Shown: positions 38,266-46,841 of the stretch, piece after piece
Numbering within the stretch: position 1 is the first letter of the stretch
How the letters are laid out: each line of letters opens with the position of its first letter
Assembly (NCBI RefSeq): GCF_000213055.1
Contig: NZ_CM001165.1
Span: 4,982,945-5,046,944 of the forward strand
Source of the DNA: Streptomyces sp. Tu6071
Lineage (GTDB): Bacteria; Actinomycetota; Actinomycetes; Streptomycetales; Streptomycetaceae
DNA: 64,000 bases
Direction of reading: 5' to 3'
Translations under genes and position numbers: made by a program
The notes under the pieces: model-generated
Told to the model about the DNA's origin: nothing
The model's input: only the letters and a program-made list of their open reading frames with translations
The model's database searches: none

Positions 38266-39300
38266 ATGACGCGGGTGAAGCGGGGCGCGGGACGGCCGAC
38301 CCTCGAGGAGGTCGCGAGCCGCGCGGGCGTGGGGCGCGGCACGGTCTCGCGGGTCATCAACGGCTCGCCGAAGGTCAGCCCCCGCACACGCGCCGCCGTC
38401 GAGGCCGCCGTGCTCGAACTCGGCTACGTGCCGAACACCGCCGCCCGCGCGCTCGCCGCGAACCGCGCGGACGCGATCGCGCTCGTCGTCCCCGAGCCGC
38501 AGACCCGCTTCTTCGCCGAGCCGTACTTCTCCGACATCGTCCTCGGCATCGGCAGCGCGCTCGCCGACACGCCGCTTCAGCTCCTGCTCACCTTCGCGGG
38601 CGGCGAGCGCGAGCGCGGCAGGCTCGCCGGTTACCTCGACGCGCACCGCGTCGACGGCGTCCTCCTCGTCGCGGTCCACGCCGACGACCCGCTCCCCGAC
38701 CGCCTCGCCGAACTCGGCATGCCCGCCGTCATCAGCGGCCCCCGCTCCGCCGCCGAGACGCTCCCCTCGGTCGACTCCGACAACTACGGCGGCGCCGTCG
38801 CCGCCGTCCGCCACCTCCAGAGCCGGGGCCGCCGCCGCATCGCCCACATCACGGGGCGCCTGGAGGTCTACGGCGCCGAGCGCCGCCTCGCCGGCTACCG
38901 CGCCTCGATCGAGGGCGAACCCCTGGTCGCCGAGTCGGACTTCACGGAGGAGGGCGGCCGTCGGGCGATGGCCGAACTCCTCGACCGCGCCCCGGGCCTG
39001 GACGCCGTCTTCGCCGCCTCCGACCTCCTCGCCTCCGGCGCCCGCCACACCTTGCGCGCCGCGGGCCGTCGCATCCCCGAGGACGTCGCCCTGATCGGCT
39101 TCGACGACAGCGCGATCGCCCGCCACCTCGACCCGCCCCTGACCAGCGTGAGCCAGCCGACGGCGGAGATGGGCCGCGTGATGACCCGCATGCTCCTCGA
39201 CGAGATCGCCGCCCGAGCCGCCGGAGCCGGCACCCCGGCGGGAACAGCGGGCCGCCAGACGGTGCTGGCGACGCGGCTGGTGGTCCGGGAGTCGAGCTGA
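38266..39300 (+). CDS. LacI-family transcriptional regulator
   Basis: A 344-aa regulator. The DNA-binding helix-turn-helix and hinge are at 12-65 (PTLEEVASRAGVGRGTVSRV, then NGSPKVSPRTR). The periplasmic-binding-protein-like effector domain follows (SVDSDNYGGAVAAVRHL and AVFAASDLLASGARHTL). GGGAGA precedes the ATG at 38266. It is divergent from the aspT/aspD operon, which suggests that it could control it; its family more often responds to sugars, so the effector is unknown. Confidence 0.92.
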   Translation: MTRVKRGAGRPTLEEVASRAGVGRGTVSRVINGSPKVSPRTRAAVEAAVLELGYVPNTAARALAANRADAIALVVPEPQTRFFAEPYFSDIVLGIGSALADTPLQLLLTFAGGERERGRLAGYLDAHRVDGVLLVAVHADDPLPDRLAELGMPAVISGPRSAAETLPSVDSDNYGGAVAAVRHLQSRGRRRIAHITGRLEVYGAERRLAGYRASIEGEPLVAESDFTEEGGRRAMAELLDRAPGLDAVFAASDLLASGARHTLRAAGRRIPEDVALIGFDDSAIARHLDPPLTSVSQPTAEMGRVMTRMLLDEIAARAAGAGTPAGTAGRQTVLATRLVVRESS

Positions 39301-39579
39301 ACCGCTCGGGCGGTCGCGAAGCACGGCCTGCGCCGGGGCGCGGGCGCGGGTGCGGCGCGAGAGGGACGTGCACGTGTAGGGACGTCATCGACACGGCGCG
39401 TCGGGGGAGTTGCCGCGCGCGACCGCGTTTCGGGAGTGTGCCCGTACGGGTCGTCGACGCTTCGGCCCGGGGGCTCCCGGGGGCGCCGTTCCCCCCGGCC
39501 CCGGACGAATTCGGCCCGGGGTGAGCCGGGCCGGTCGCGGTAAAGAGGGATCGGTGGGGGCGAGGTCACTCCCGGGACG
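39301..39579. other. Convergent intergenic gap
   Basis: No gene, no clean terminator; GC-rich sequence with some short repeats only. Confidence 0.35.
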
Positions 39580-40218
39580 TCAGGACGCGTGCTCCGTCAC
39601 GTCCTCCACGACCTTCTTGTCCAGGGCCGCGCGGACCAGTGCCGCCGCGAAGGTGGCCGGGTCGTCGGTGAGGCGGGCGAGGCGGTGGGGGTCTTCGGGG
39701 AGGCCCAGGCGGGCGGCTCCCTGGAGGGCCTTCGGGTCGAAGCGGGGGGCGTATTCGGGCCAGACGGACTGGGCCTCACGGAGGAAGATGTCCACGCCCG
39801 TGGGGCCGATGCCCGGGACCTCGCGGAGTTCCGAGGCGAGCGCCTTCTCGTCGCCGTCCGCCTTCTCGCGGGCCTTGCGCAGGTCTCCCGACCACTCCTC
39901 GCGGATCAGGCCCGCGCCCTCGCCCAGTTGGGTCGCGGTGCGTTCGTCGTAGCGGCGGTAGTGGCCCTCGCCCAGCGCGTCCACGCGCTCCTGCCAGCTC
40001 GCCCCCTCCATCGCCTTCGGTGAGCGCAGGCCGTGCGCGAAGAGTGCGCGGGCCGCCGCCGTCGCCACGTCCGCGCGGATGCGGGCGGACAACAACAGGC
40101 TCAGGACGAGGAGTTGGTAGAGCGGTTGGGGGGTGTCGCGCAGGGTGATGTCCGCCTCGACCGCGTAGGTCGTGCCGTGGCGGTCGAGAAGGGTCGCGGC
40201 GGTGCCGGCTTGCGTCAC
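39580..40218 (-). CDS. HhH-GPD endonuclease III-like protein
   Basis: A 212-aa base-excision-repair type protein. The helix-hairpin-helix LREVPGIGPTGVDIFLREAQ (about 133-152) is followed by the helix bearing the catalytic Asp region (YAPRFDPKAL). The lysine of bifunctional glycosylases is not evident, so it may be a monofunctional glycosylase or DNA-binding relative. Four Fe-S cysteines of classic Nth are missing. It starts at GTG 40218 with GAGGACT upstream, 19 nt after the LigD-like gene, forming a small repair operon. Confidence 0.8.
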   Translation of the reverse strand: MTQAGTAATLLDRHGTTYAVEADITLRDTPQPLYQLLVLSLLLSARIRADVATAAARALFAHGLRSPKAMEGASWQERVDALGEGHYRRYDERTATQLGEGAGLIREEWSGDLRKAREKADGDEKALASELREVPGIGPTGVDIFLREAQSVWPEYAPRFDPKALQGAARLGLPEDPHRLARLTDDPATFAAALVRAALDKKVVEDVTEHAS

Positions 40219-40237
40219 TTGTCTCAGTCCTCTCCGT

Positions 40238-40846
40238 TCAGTCCTCTTCCGCCACCTGCCCCAGCGTGCGGCCCGTACGGGCCGAGCGGGCGCGGTGCGG
40301 GTCGGGGGTGCCGTGGCCCTCGCCGGGGCGTACGCCCTTCTCGCGGGCCTTGATCAGGAGCCACGCCTCCTCGCCCTTGCCGCCCGTGCGGAAGCGCGTG
40401 AGCGCGTACTCCCCGCGGAGCTTGTCGCCCTCCAGGCGGAAGGTCGCGTGGCCGGAGGCGAGCGCCTCGTCGAAGGGGAGGGGGTGCCCGCGCTTGTCGT
40501 GGCTCAGGGGCTCGTACGTGCCCTGGTCCCAGACGAGGACGGTCCCGCCCCCGTACTCGCCCTTCGGGATCACGCCCTCGAAGGTGCGGTACTCCATGGG
40601 GTGGTCCTCCGTGGGGACCGCGAGGCGCTTGTCGCTCGGGTCGTCCGAAGGGCCCTTCGGCACCGCCCACGACTTCAGGACCCCGTCGACCTCCAGGCGG
40701 AAGTCGAAGTGCATCCGGCGCGCGTCGTGGATCTGGACGACGAAGAGCGGGTGCGCCTTGGCGTCCGCCGCGAGCGAGCCCGTGCCGGACGGTTCCCGGG
40801 TGCGGGTGAAGTCCCGCTTGTGACGGTAGGTGCCGAGCGGTTCCAT
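40238..40846 (-). CDS. LigD 3'-phosphoesterase (PE) domain protein
   Basis: A stand-alone 202-aa PE domain that in LigD trims 3'-phosphate or ribonucleotide ends during NHEJ. FVVQIHDARRMHFDFRLEVD holds the two His/Asp metal ligands, followed by VLKSWAVPKGPS and GVIPKGEYGGGTVLVWDQG. The polymerase and ligase domains are absent. ATG 40846 follows AAAGG. It is followed by the HhH endonuclease gene. Confidence 0.9.
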   Translation of the reverse strand: MEPLGTYRHKRDFTRTREPSGTGSLAADAKAHPLFVVQIHDARRMHFDFRLEVDGVLKSWAVPKGPSDDPSDKRLAVPTEDHPMEYRTFEGVIPKGEYGGGTVLVWDQGTYEPLSHDKRGHPLPFDEALASGHATFRLEGDKLRGEYALTRFRTGGKGEEAWLLIKAREKGVRPGEGHGTPDPHRARSARTGRTLGQVAEED

Positions 40847-41018
40847 GGAGCGGGCCCTTTCCGGCGGTGGCGGCGGTCCGGTCCCCCGGTGTGCCCCCCG
40901 TCCTCCCAGCATGACGCGCCGGGCGCGGACCCGCCTCCGGACGGGGAAGAGGCCCCGCGGGAAGCGGGTGGAGGCCCGGTGGGAAGCGGTGGACGCCCGG
41001 TGGGAGCCCCGCGAACGG
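40847..41018. repeat. Short direct repeats between repair genes and MarR
   Basis: Two copies of GTGG(A/G)(G/C)GCCCGGTGGGA lie at about 40968-41005, upstream of the LigD-like gene and after the MarR gene. No terminator is clear. Confidence 0.3.
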
Positions 41019-41474
41019 CTACGGCCTCGGCCAGGATCTGCCGCTCAGCCTCTCGATGTCCGTGTTGAAGCGGCGCAGGTAGGACGCGAAGGCGGCGATG
41101 TCCTCCTCCGGCCAGTCCCGCATGATGCGGTCGAGCGAGGTGATCAGGCCCTCGCGTTCCTCGGAGAGTTGGCGCTCGCCCTCCGCCGTGAGGCGGAACT
41201 TGCGGGCCATGCCGCCGGCCGGGTCCGGGATGCGCTCGATCAGGCCCGCGCGCGTCGCGGCGGCGGTCTGGCGGTTGAGGGTCGAGGCGTCGAGGCCGAA
41301 CGCCTCGCTCAGCTCGCCGATCGACATCGGGGCGCCCTGGATGTGGATGCGGCTCAGCAGGACGTAGGCACTGCGGTCCATGAGGCCGTCCTGGCGGCGG
41401 CCTCCGCCCCGGCCCAGGTACCCGTGTCTGCTCAGCAGCAGTTGTTCGTACTCGACCTCGGCCGTCGGCCGCAC
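41019..41474 (-). CDS. MarR-family regulator
   Basis: A 151-aa winged-helix regulator (LLSRIHIQGAPMSIGELSEA, FGLDASTLNRQTAAATRAG, ARKFRLTAEG wing). GGAGGTGA lies 3 nt before the GTG at 41474, an ideal site. It is divergent from an MFS exporter and is likely its regulator. Confidence 0.92.
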   Translation of the reverse strand: MRPTAEVEYEQLLLSRHGYLGRGGGRRQDGLMDRSAYVLLSRIHIQGAPMSIGELSEAFGLDASTLNRQTAAATRAGLIERIPDPAGGMARKFRLTAEGERQLSEEREGLITSLDRIMRDWPEEDIAAFASYLRRFNTDIERLSGRSWPRP

Positions 41475-41532
41475 GTGTCACCTCCGCACGTCACTGGGCC
41501 TTCATCCTCCCACGCGGGGGTCCGCGCGGCTT

Positions 41533-41565
41533 CGGCATGTGCACGTTACATACGGCATGTACGAT
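41533..41565. promoter_or_regulatory. Repeated CGGCATGT with TACGAT -10 box
   Basis: CGGCATGT occurs at 41533-41540 and 41553-41560, 20 bp apart (two helix turns). TACGAT (41560-41565) overlaps the second copy, 43 nt before the MFS start. The repeats are the likely site of the divergent MarR protein. Confidence 0.45.
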
Positions 41566-41608
41566 GCACAGCCTGCGTACTCCGAACACCAGCCCGAGGA
41601 CTTCTCCC

Positions 41609-43084
41609 ATGAGCACCGTGGACCCCGTGGACACCGCCCAGCCCCCGCCCCACAGCAAGGGCGTCGTCGCCACTCTGGCCTTCGCCGGGATCGTCGCCGC
41701 GATCATGCAGACGCTCGTCACGCCGCTCCTCGCGGACCTGCCGCAGATCCTGCACAGCACCCCCGGCAACACCGCGTGGGTCATCACCGTGACCCTGCTC
41801 ACCGGCGCCGTCTGCGTCCCGGTGGTGGGGCGCCTCGGCGACCTCGTCGGCAAGCGGCCGATGCTGCTCATCTGCTGTGCGCCGCTCATCGCAGGTTCCG
41901 TCGTCTGCGCGCTCTCCTCCTCCGTGCTGCCGATGATCGTCGGGCGCGCGCTCCAGGGGATGGGCATGGGCGTCGTGCCGCTCGGCATCGCGCTGCTCCG
42001 GGACGTCGTACCGGCCGAGCGGCTGTCCTCGTCGATCGCGATGGTCAGCGCCTCGATGGGGATCGGCGGCGGCCTCGGCCTGCCGATCGCCGCGGCCGTC
42101 GCGCAGTACGCGAACTGGCGCGTCCTGTTCTGGGGCTCGGCGGTCCTCGCCGCCGCCGTCACCGCGCTCCTGTGGGCCCTGGTGCCGAACGTCCCGGCCG
42201 GTGCGCGCGGTCAGCGCTTCGACCTGCCCGGAGCGCTCGGTCTCGGCGCGGGGCTCGTGTGCCTGCTGCTCGGCATCTCCAAGGGCGCCGACTGGGGCTG
42301 GGGCTCGGCCACGACGCTCGGGCTGCTCGGCGCCGCGGTCGTCGTGCTCCTGCTGTGGGGCGTGTGGGAGACCCGCACGAAGGACCCCGTCGTCGACCTG
42401 CGCACGACCGCGCGACCCCGCGTCCTGCTCACCAACGCCGCCTCGATCTTCACCGGCTTCGGCATGTACGCCTCGATGCTCGTGCTGCCGCAGTTGCTCC
42501 AGTTCCCGGAGGCGACGGGGTACGGGCTCGGGCAGTCGATGCTCGCGGCGGGGCTGTGGATGGCGCCCGGCGGCATCATGATGATGTTCGTCTCGCCGCT
42601 CGGCGGGAAGCTCTCCAACGCGCGCGGCCCGAAGTTCACGCTGGTCAGCGGGGTGCTCGTGATCGCGGCCGGGTACGGGCTCTCGCTCCTGCTCATGGGC
42701 TCGGCGTGGGGCGTCATGGTCGCGCTCATGGTGATCAACAGCGGCGTCGGGCTCGCGTACGGCGCGATGCCGGCGCTCATCATGGGCGCCGTGCCGCTCT
42801 CCGAGTCGGCGGCGGCCAACGGCTTCAACGCGCTGATGCGCTCGCTCGGGACGTCGATCGGCGCGGCCGTCGTGGGGGTCGTCCTCGCGCAGCTCACGAC
42901 GGACTTCGGGGGCCATGTGCTGACCTCGGAGAACGGGTTCAGGACCGGGCTGCTCGTCGGCTGCGGGGTCGCGCTGCTCGCGGGGCTCGTCGCGGCGGCC
43001 ATCCCGTACCGGCGGGAGGCGGAGGGGCCGCGCGCGAGCGGGGCCGTGCGGGTGGAGAGCCGCGAGGCGGTCGCGGAGGGCTGA
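41609..43084 (+). CDS. MFS drug exporter (EmrB/QacA-like, 14 TM)
   Basis: A 491-aa major-facilitator transporter. Motif A GRLGDLVGKRPMLL (about 74-87), motif C-like MVSASMGIGGGLGLPI and the paired halves suggest 14 TM helices of the DHA2 drug:H+ antiporter group. It should export toxic compounds or natural products. GAGGAC precedes the ATG at 41609. Divergent from marR-type gene, whose product probably represses it. Confidence 0.9.
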   Translation: MSTVDPVDTAQPPPHSKGVVATLAFAGIVAAIMQTLVTPLLADLPQILHSTPGNTAWVITVTLLTGAVCVPVVGRLGDLVGKRPMLLICCAPLIAGSVVCALSSSVLPMIVGRALQGMGMGVVPLGIALLRDVVPAERLSSSIAMVSASMGIGGGLGLPIAAAVAQYANWRVLFWGSAVLAAAVTALLWALVPNVPAGARGQRFDLPGALGLGAGLVCLLLGISKGADWGWGSATTLGLLGAAVVVLLLWGVWETRTKDPVVDLRTTARPRVLLTNAASIFTGFGMYASMLVLPQLLQFPEATGYGLGQSMLAAGLWMAPGGIMMMFVSPLGGKLSNARGPKFTLVSGVLVIAAGYGLSLLLMGSAWGVMVALMVINSGVGLAYGAMPALIMGAVPLSESAAANGFNALMRSLGTSIGAAVVGVVLAQLTTDFGGHVLTSENGFRTGLLVGCGVALLAGLVAAAIPYRREAEGPRASGAVRVESREAVAEG

Positions 43085-43115
43085 GCCCGTCCGCCGACCG
43101 CGGCCACGCGTGGAA

Positions 43116-43159
43116 CAGGGGCGCCCCGAGCCGTACGGAACCGGCTCGGGGCGCCCCTG
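43116..43159. terminator. 18-bp hairpin terminator
   Basis: CAGGGGCGCCCCGAGCCG (43116-43133) and its exact complement (43142-43159) with an 8-nt loop, between the convergent MFS and DUF4267 genes. Confidence 0.88.
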
Positions 43160-43222
43160 CCACGTACCCCGGTGCCCTCGCGCACCCCCGTCGCGCGCGG
43201 ACCCCCGGGGCGGACCGTGGGG

Positions 43223-43609
43223 TCAGGAGAGCAGGAGGACGACTCCGGCCGCGACCGAGACGGCCGACGTGGCGCCGTGCACGCCGAGGTACGCCGCGGC
43301 GGGGCCGCCGCTGAACCGGACCGCGAGCGCGTCGGCCCCGGCGGCGAGCGCGCCCGCCAGCGTCATCCAGCCCGTCAGGTGGTCGCTCGCGCCGAGCAGC
43401 GCGATCAGCAGCATGAGCCCGAGGGTGATGTCGCGGTTCCCCTTGACGGAGGCCCAGGCGCGGAAGGCGGGCAGCTCGGCGGGGGTGCCGGGGATGCCGA
43501 AGTCCGTCGCGGCCCGCGGGGTGAACTGGAAGCGCGCCCCGATGAGCATGATCCCGACGGCGATGACCCAGACGATGACGGTGGCGGTGGTGGTGAGGGC
43601 GGTGGGCAT
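43223..43609 (-). CDS. DUF4267 membrane protein
   Basis: A 128-aa protein with four predicted TM segments (TVIVWVIAVGIMLIGARF, DITLGLMLLIALLGASD, TLAGALAAGADALAV, ATSAVSVAAGVVLLL) and the DUF4267 signature FGIPGTPAELPAF. Function unknown. The ATG at 43609 follows GGGGGA. It is divergent from a TetR gene with two palindromes between them. Confidence 0.85.
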   Translation of the reverse strand: MPTALTTTATVIVWVIAVGIMLIGARFQFTPRAATDFGIPGTPAELPAFRAWASVKGNRDITLGLMLLIALLGASDHLTGWMTLAGALAAGADALAVRFSGGPAAAYLGVHGATSAVSVAAGVVLLLS

Positions 43610-43668
43610 GGCGGACGTTCCCCCTTCGGTCGGCGCCGACCCCGTGTCGAGCGCCGCTCTATTCGCTA

Positions 43669-43690
43669 GCAATGCTAGACATAGCATTGC
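43669..43690. promoter_or_regulatory. Operator palindrome GCAATGCTA-N4-TAGCATTGC
   Basis: A perfect 9-bp inverted repeat in the divergent promoter region of DUF4267 and TetR. The TTGCCT -35 box of the TetR promoter overlaps its right arm. Confidence 0.6.
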
Positions 43691-43696
43691 CTGCTT

Positions 43697-43713
43697 GTCT
43701 AGCGGCGCTAGAC
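43697..43713. promoter_or_regulatory. Operator palindrome GTCTAGCG-G-CGCTAGAC
   Basis: A perfect 8-bp inverted repeat with one central base. It overlaps TAGACT (43709-43714), the -10 box that lies 7 nt before the leaderless TetR start. The TetR protein should autorepress through it. Confidence 0.6.
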
Positions 43714-43721
43714 TTCGGAGC

Positions 43722-44300
43722 ATGTCCATCACAGCGAACCGTCGCGAACGTGAACGAGCCGAGCGCCACCGGCTGATCCTGGCCGTGGCAAGGGAGTTGG
43801 CCGAGACCGAGGGCTGGGAGGCGGTCACCACGCGCCGCCTCGCGGAACGGGTGGAGTACAGCCAGCCCGTGCTCTACAGCCATTTCAAGGGGAAGGACGC
43901 GATCGTCGAGGCGGTCGCCGAAGAGGGTTTCGCCGAGCTGGGCGACCTGCTGCGGCGGGCGCGCGCGGAGGCGGGGCCGGGGCGGCGGAGCGGGGTACGG
44001 GCGGTGAGCCGCGCCTACCTGGACTTCGCCGTCGAGCACGAGGCGCTCTACCAGGCGATGTTCGTCATGCCGACCGGGCTGAAGTTCGCCAGCGAGGAGA
44101 CGCCGGAGGTGCTGCGCAGCACCTTCAACGCCTTCGTGGAGGCGCTGCCCGAGGAGACGGAGACGCGCGAGGGACGTGCGGAGCTGCTGTGGGCGGCGCT
44201 GCACGGCATCTCGGTGCTGTCCGCGACGGGAAGGGTCCCGGCGGAGCACGGCGACGCGCGCCTCGACCTGCTGATCGACGGGATCGTGCCGGGGGAGTGA
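43722..44300 (+). CDS. TetR-family regulator
   Basis: A 192-aa regulator. HTH at about 20-58 (ILAVARELAETEGWEAVTTR, RLAERVEYSQPVLYSHFKGK) is typical. The C-terminal helical part (about 60-192) binds an unknown ligand. The ATG at 43722 lies 7 nt after TAGACT; GGAG is too close to act as a ribosome binding site, so translation is likely leaderless. It probably controls itself and the divergent DUF4267 gene. Confidence 0.92.
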   Translation: MSITANRRERERAERHRLILAVARELAETEGWEAVTTRRLAERVEYSQPVLYSHFKGKDAIVEAVAEEGFAELGDLLRRARAEAGPGRRSGVRAVSRAYLDFAVEHEALYQAMFVMPTGLKFASEETPEVLRSTFNAFVEALPEETETREGRAELLWAALHGISVLSATGRVPAEHGDARLDLLIDGIVPGE

Positions 44301-44333
44301 GAAGGCGGTACCGGGGGCTGGGCCAGGCCCGGC

Positions 44334-44708
44334 TCAGCCCCACACCGCCCGCGCCACCATCAGCCCCACGGCCACCGCGCCGAGCCCCGAGAGCACCGTG
44401 GAGGCCGCGCTGCCCGCCGCCCGGACCATCTGCCCCGTACGGGCGAGGTGGACGGTCTCCCAGGAGAAGGTCGAGTACGTGGTGAGCGCCCCGCACAGGC
44501 CCGTGGCGACGAAGTCCTCGTACCGCGCCCCGCCCTCGCCCGTCATGAGCGCGCCGGTCAGCACGCCGAGGAAGAGGCAGCCGAGGGTGTTCGCGGTGAA
44601 GGTGCCCCACGGGAACTCGGTGGACTGGCGGCGCTGCACCGCGCGGTCGACGAGGAAGCGGGTGGGCGCGCCGAGCGCGCCGCCGAGCACGACGAGCAGC
44701 CAGTTCAC
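44334..44708 (-). CDS. crcB: CrcB fluoride channel, subunit 2
   Basis: A 124-aa four-TM Fluc/CrcB protein. GGALGAPTRFLVDRAVQ, FPWGTFTANTLGCLFLG and TTYSTFSWE are the family marks: the pore Asn, the Phe box and the TYSTF. Its GTG (44708) overlaps the stop of the upstream crcB (GTGA). Two different CrcB proteins coded in tandem normally form a heterodimeric channel that expels fluoride. Confidence 0.93.
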   Translation of the reverse strand: MNWLLVVLGGALGAPTRFLVDRAVQRRQSTEFPWGTFTANTLGCLFLGVLTGALMTGEGGARYEDFVATGLCGALTTYSTFSWETVHLARTGQMVRAAGSAASTVLSGLGAVAVGLMVARAVWG

Positions 44709-45331
44709 CGGACCGCCCGCCGGGTGGGGGCGCCTCGCCGTGCGAGGGCGAACCGCCGCGTGAGGGCCGAGGTGAGGGCCACGGCCGCGAGCGCCGCGCA
44801 CAGCGTGCCCGCGTAGTAGGCGAGCGCGATGCCCGCGCGGTCGAGGCGCGCGAGCCGTTCGGTGTCGGCCGCGTACGTGCTGAGCGTCGTGAAGCCGCCG
44901 AGGAAGCCGGTGGCGAGGAAGGGCCGCACGAGCGGCGGCGCCTGCCACACCTCCATGAAGAGCACGACCACGACCCCCATGGCCGCGCAGCCGGCGACGT
45001 TCACGGTGAAGGTGGCCCACGGGAAGCCGTCGGGCGGCGCGGCCCAGGCGCGCTCGACGGCATACCGGGCCGCCGCGCCGAGCGCGCCGCCGAGCGCGAC
45101 GACGGCGACGGTCGGGAGGAGCGAGAGGACGCTCGCCCGCCGGTCCCGGGCGGCCACGTCCATGTCGGTGGGGAGCAGCCGCTCGCCGTCGTGGGAGGGC
45201 GGGGCGGGCGAGGCGGAGGCCGGACGGGGGGCCTCGCGGGGGCCCGCGGCGCCCGGGTCGCTCTCGCGGGGGGCGTCGGCCTGCGGGTCGCCGCTGTGCG
45301 GGTCGCCGTCGTGCGGGTCGTCGTCGTGCAT
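44705..45331 (-). CDS. crcB: CrcB fluoride channel, subunit 1
   Basis: A 208-aa CrcB with an extra ~85-residue N-terminus made of short Asp/Pro/His repeats (DDDPHDGDPHSGDPQ). The channel part starts near residue 88: GGALGAAARYAVERAW, FPWATFTVNVAGCAAMG and FTTLSTYAADTE (the usual TTFSTF is TTLSTY here). GGAAGG precedes the ATG at 45331. The acidic N-terminal tail is unusual for a channel this small. Confidence 0.9.
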   Translation of the reverse strand: MHDDDPHDGDPHSGDPQADAPRESDPGAAGPREAPRPASASPAPPSHDGERLLPTDMDVAARDRRASVLSLLPTVAVVALGGALGAAARYAVERAWAAPPDGFPWATFTVNVAGCAAMGVVVVLFMEVWQAPPLVRPFLATGFLGGFTTLSTYAADTERLARLDRAGIALAYYAGTLCAALAAVALTSALTRRFALARRGAPTRRAVR

Positions 45332-45418
45332 CGCGGGCCTTCCGGGTGGGGGCGAGGGGCCTACGGCGGGACGGGGGAGGGACGACGGGTCCGGGAGGGG
45401 GCGGTCCCGTACGGGAAA

Positions 45419-45454
45419 GGGGCGGGCGCCCACCGCCCGGTGAACGCCCGCCCC
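45419..45454 (-). terminator. msrA terminator
   Basis: GGGGCGGGCG (45419-45428) and CGCCCGCCCC (45445-45454) form a 10-bp stem just past the msrA stop codon. Confidence 0.6.
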
Positions 45455-45480
45455 GCCCCGTCGCCGCCCCCGGCCGCGCG

Positions 45481-45987
45481 TCACGCGTCGGCGGACGGCA
45501 GCTTCCAGTTCGGCCTCGGGAAGTGGCACGTGTAGCCGTCCGGGTAGCGCACCAGGTAGTCCTGGTGCTCCGGCTCGGCCTCCCAGAAGTCGCCCTCGGG
45601 CTCGACCTCGGTCACGACCTTGCCCGGCCACAGTCCGCTCGCGTCGACGTCCCTGATGGTGCGCTCGGCGGTCTCGCGCTGCTCCTCGTCCGTGTAGAAG
45701 ATCGCGGAGCGGTAGCTCGAACCGATGTCGTTGCCCTGCCGGTCCTTCGTGGACGGGTCGTGGATCTGGAAGAAGAACTCCAGGAGGTTCCGGTAGCTGG
45801 TGCGCTCGGGGTCGTAGAGGATCTCGATCGCCTCGGCGTGCCCCTCGTGGTTGCGGTACGTCGCGTTCGCGACCTTGCCGCCCGTGTAGCCGACCCGGGT
45901 CGAGACGACCCCGGGCTGCTTGCGGACCAGGTCCTGCATCCCCCAGAAGCAGCCGCCCGCGAGGACCGCCTTCTCCGTCTGCGCCAT
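45481..45987 (-). CDS. msrA: Peptide methionine-S-oxide reductase A
   Basis: A 168-aa MsrA that reduces methionine-S-sulfoxide in proteins. [11 protein letters not shown] holds the catalytic Cys (residue 13), followed by [20 protein letters not shown] and [20 protein letters not shown] (catalytic Glu/Asp). No second C-terminal resolving Cys pattern beyond CHF near the end. AGGGATGA precedes the ATG at 45987. Confidence 0.96.
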   Translation of the reverse strand: MAQTEKAVLAGGCFWGMQDLVRKQPGVVSTRVGYTGGKVANATYRNHEGHAEAIEILYDPERTSYRNLLEFFFQIHDPSTKDRQGNDIGSSYRSAIFYTDEEQRETAERTIRDVDASGLWPGKVVTEVEPEGDFWEAEPEHQDYLVRYPDGYTCHFPRPNWKLPSADA

Positions 45988-46338
45988 GCCGTCATCCCTC
46001 TTCAGTCGTAGCCTGCCGTCCGCGCACGGCACACCGTCCGCGGCTCCTACCTTGCCGTCCCGCGCGCGAGCGCGCACACCAGGGACCGCCGGGGCCCTGC
46101 CCCGCCGAGCCGTACGCGCGGGTGCCCGAGCGTCCGCGACGTGGTCCGCCGCGTACCGCCCGCCTTGACTGAACACCGGGACCACCGCCTCGTATGCCCC
46201 TGTCCCCGTCCCCCGGGCCGTCCCGGCGCGACCTCGCGCCGGGACGCCTGCGCGAGACTCCCGCGGCGAGCGCGGACACAGCCCCCGAAGCACCGTCAAA
46301 CCCCTGCGAATGCGGCCTTCGACCCAAGCCGACTTCGA

Positions 46339-46354
46339 CTTGAACATGTTCAAG
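46339..46354. promoter_or_regulatory. TetR-type operator 1: CTTGAACATGTTCAAG
   Basis: A perfect 16-bp palindrome, 80 nt before the start of the operon whose third gene is a TetR regulator. Confidence 0.65.
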
Positions 46355-46385
46355 AAGGGGTCTACCGTCATCGACGACGGCACTT

Positions 46386-46399
46386 TTGAACGCGTTCAA
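46386..46399. promoter_or_regulatory. TetR-type operator 2: TTGAACGCGTTCAA
   Basis: A perfect 14-bp palindrome of the form TTGAAC-N2-GTTCAA, sharing both half-sites with operator 1, 46 bp centre to centre. It lies between the promoter and the ribosome binding site. Confidence 0.65.
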
Positions 46400-46433
46400 G
46401 TGTTCAGCCGGTTCGGGAAAGAAGGGTGGGGCA

Positions 46434-46841
46434 ATGGACCTCACGGTTGTCACGTACGTCGTGTACCTGGCCATCAGCGTCGGGCTCACGGTCTGGGTCG
46501 CGCGGACCCTCAGCAGCAACGGGCGGGTCTTCCTCGCGGACGTCCTCAAGGGGAACGAGCCGCTCGCCGACGCGGTGAACCGCCTGCTCGTCGTCGGCTT
46601 CTACCTCGTCAACCTCGGGTTCGTGGCGCTCTACCTGCGCTCGGACAGGGCGGTACGGGACGCGTCGGGCGTCTTCGAGGCGCTTTCCGTCAAGCTCGGT
46701 GTCGTCCTGCTCGTGCTCGGTGTCCTGCATCTGGGCAACGTGTACGTGCTCAACAAGATCCGCCGCAGGGGCGTCATGGAGCGCGACCAGCGCCCGCCGG
46801 TACCCCCGCAGCAGTGGCTCGCCCCGGGCGCCGGGGCGTGA
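46434..46841 (+). CDS. Small membrane protein of the TetR operon
   Basis: A 135-aa protein with three to four TM segments (LTVVTYVVYLAISVGLTVW, LLVVGFYLVNLGFVALYL, LGVVLLVLGVLHLGNVYVL), ending in a short basic tail. I do not recognise the family with certainty. It starts at ATG 46434 and overlaps the next start by 4 nt (GTGA). The context (DCC-type redox protein, TetR) hints at a stress-induced membrane function. Confidence 0.75.
   Translation: MDLTVVTYVVYLAISVGLTVWVARTLSSNGRVFLADVLKGNEPLADAVNRLLVVGFYLVNLGFVALYLRSDRAVRDASGVFEALSVKLGVVLLVLGVLHLGNVYVLNKIRRRGVMERDQRPPVPPQQWLAPGAGA

Larger units (their letters stand above)
45988..46433. other. Divergent intergenic region with two operators
   Basis: No gene between msrA and the operon at 46434. 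The first ~300 bases show no clear structure. The last 100 hold two TetR-type palindromes (46339-46354, 46386-46399) and an AAGGG ribosome binding site. Confidence 0.5.
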
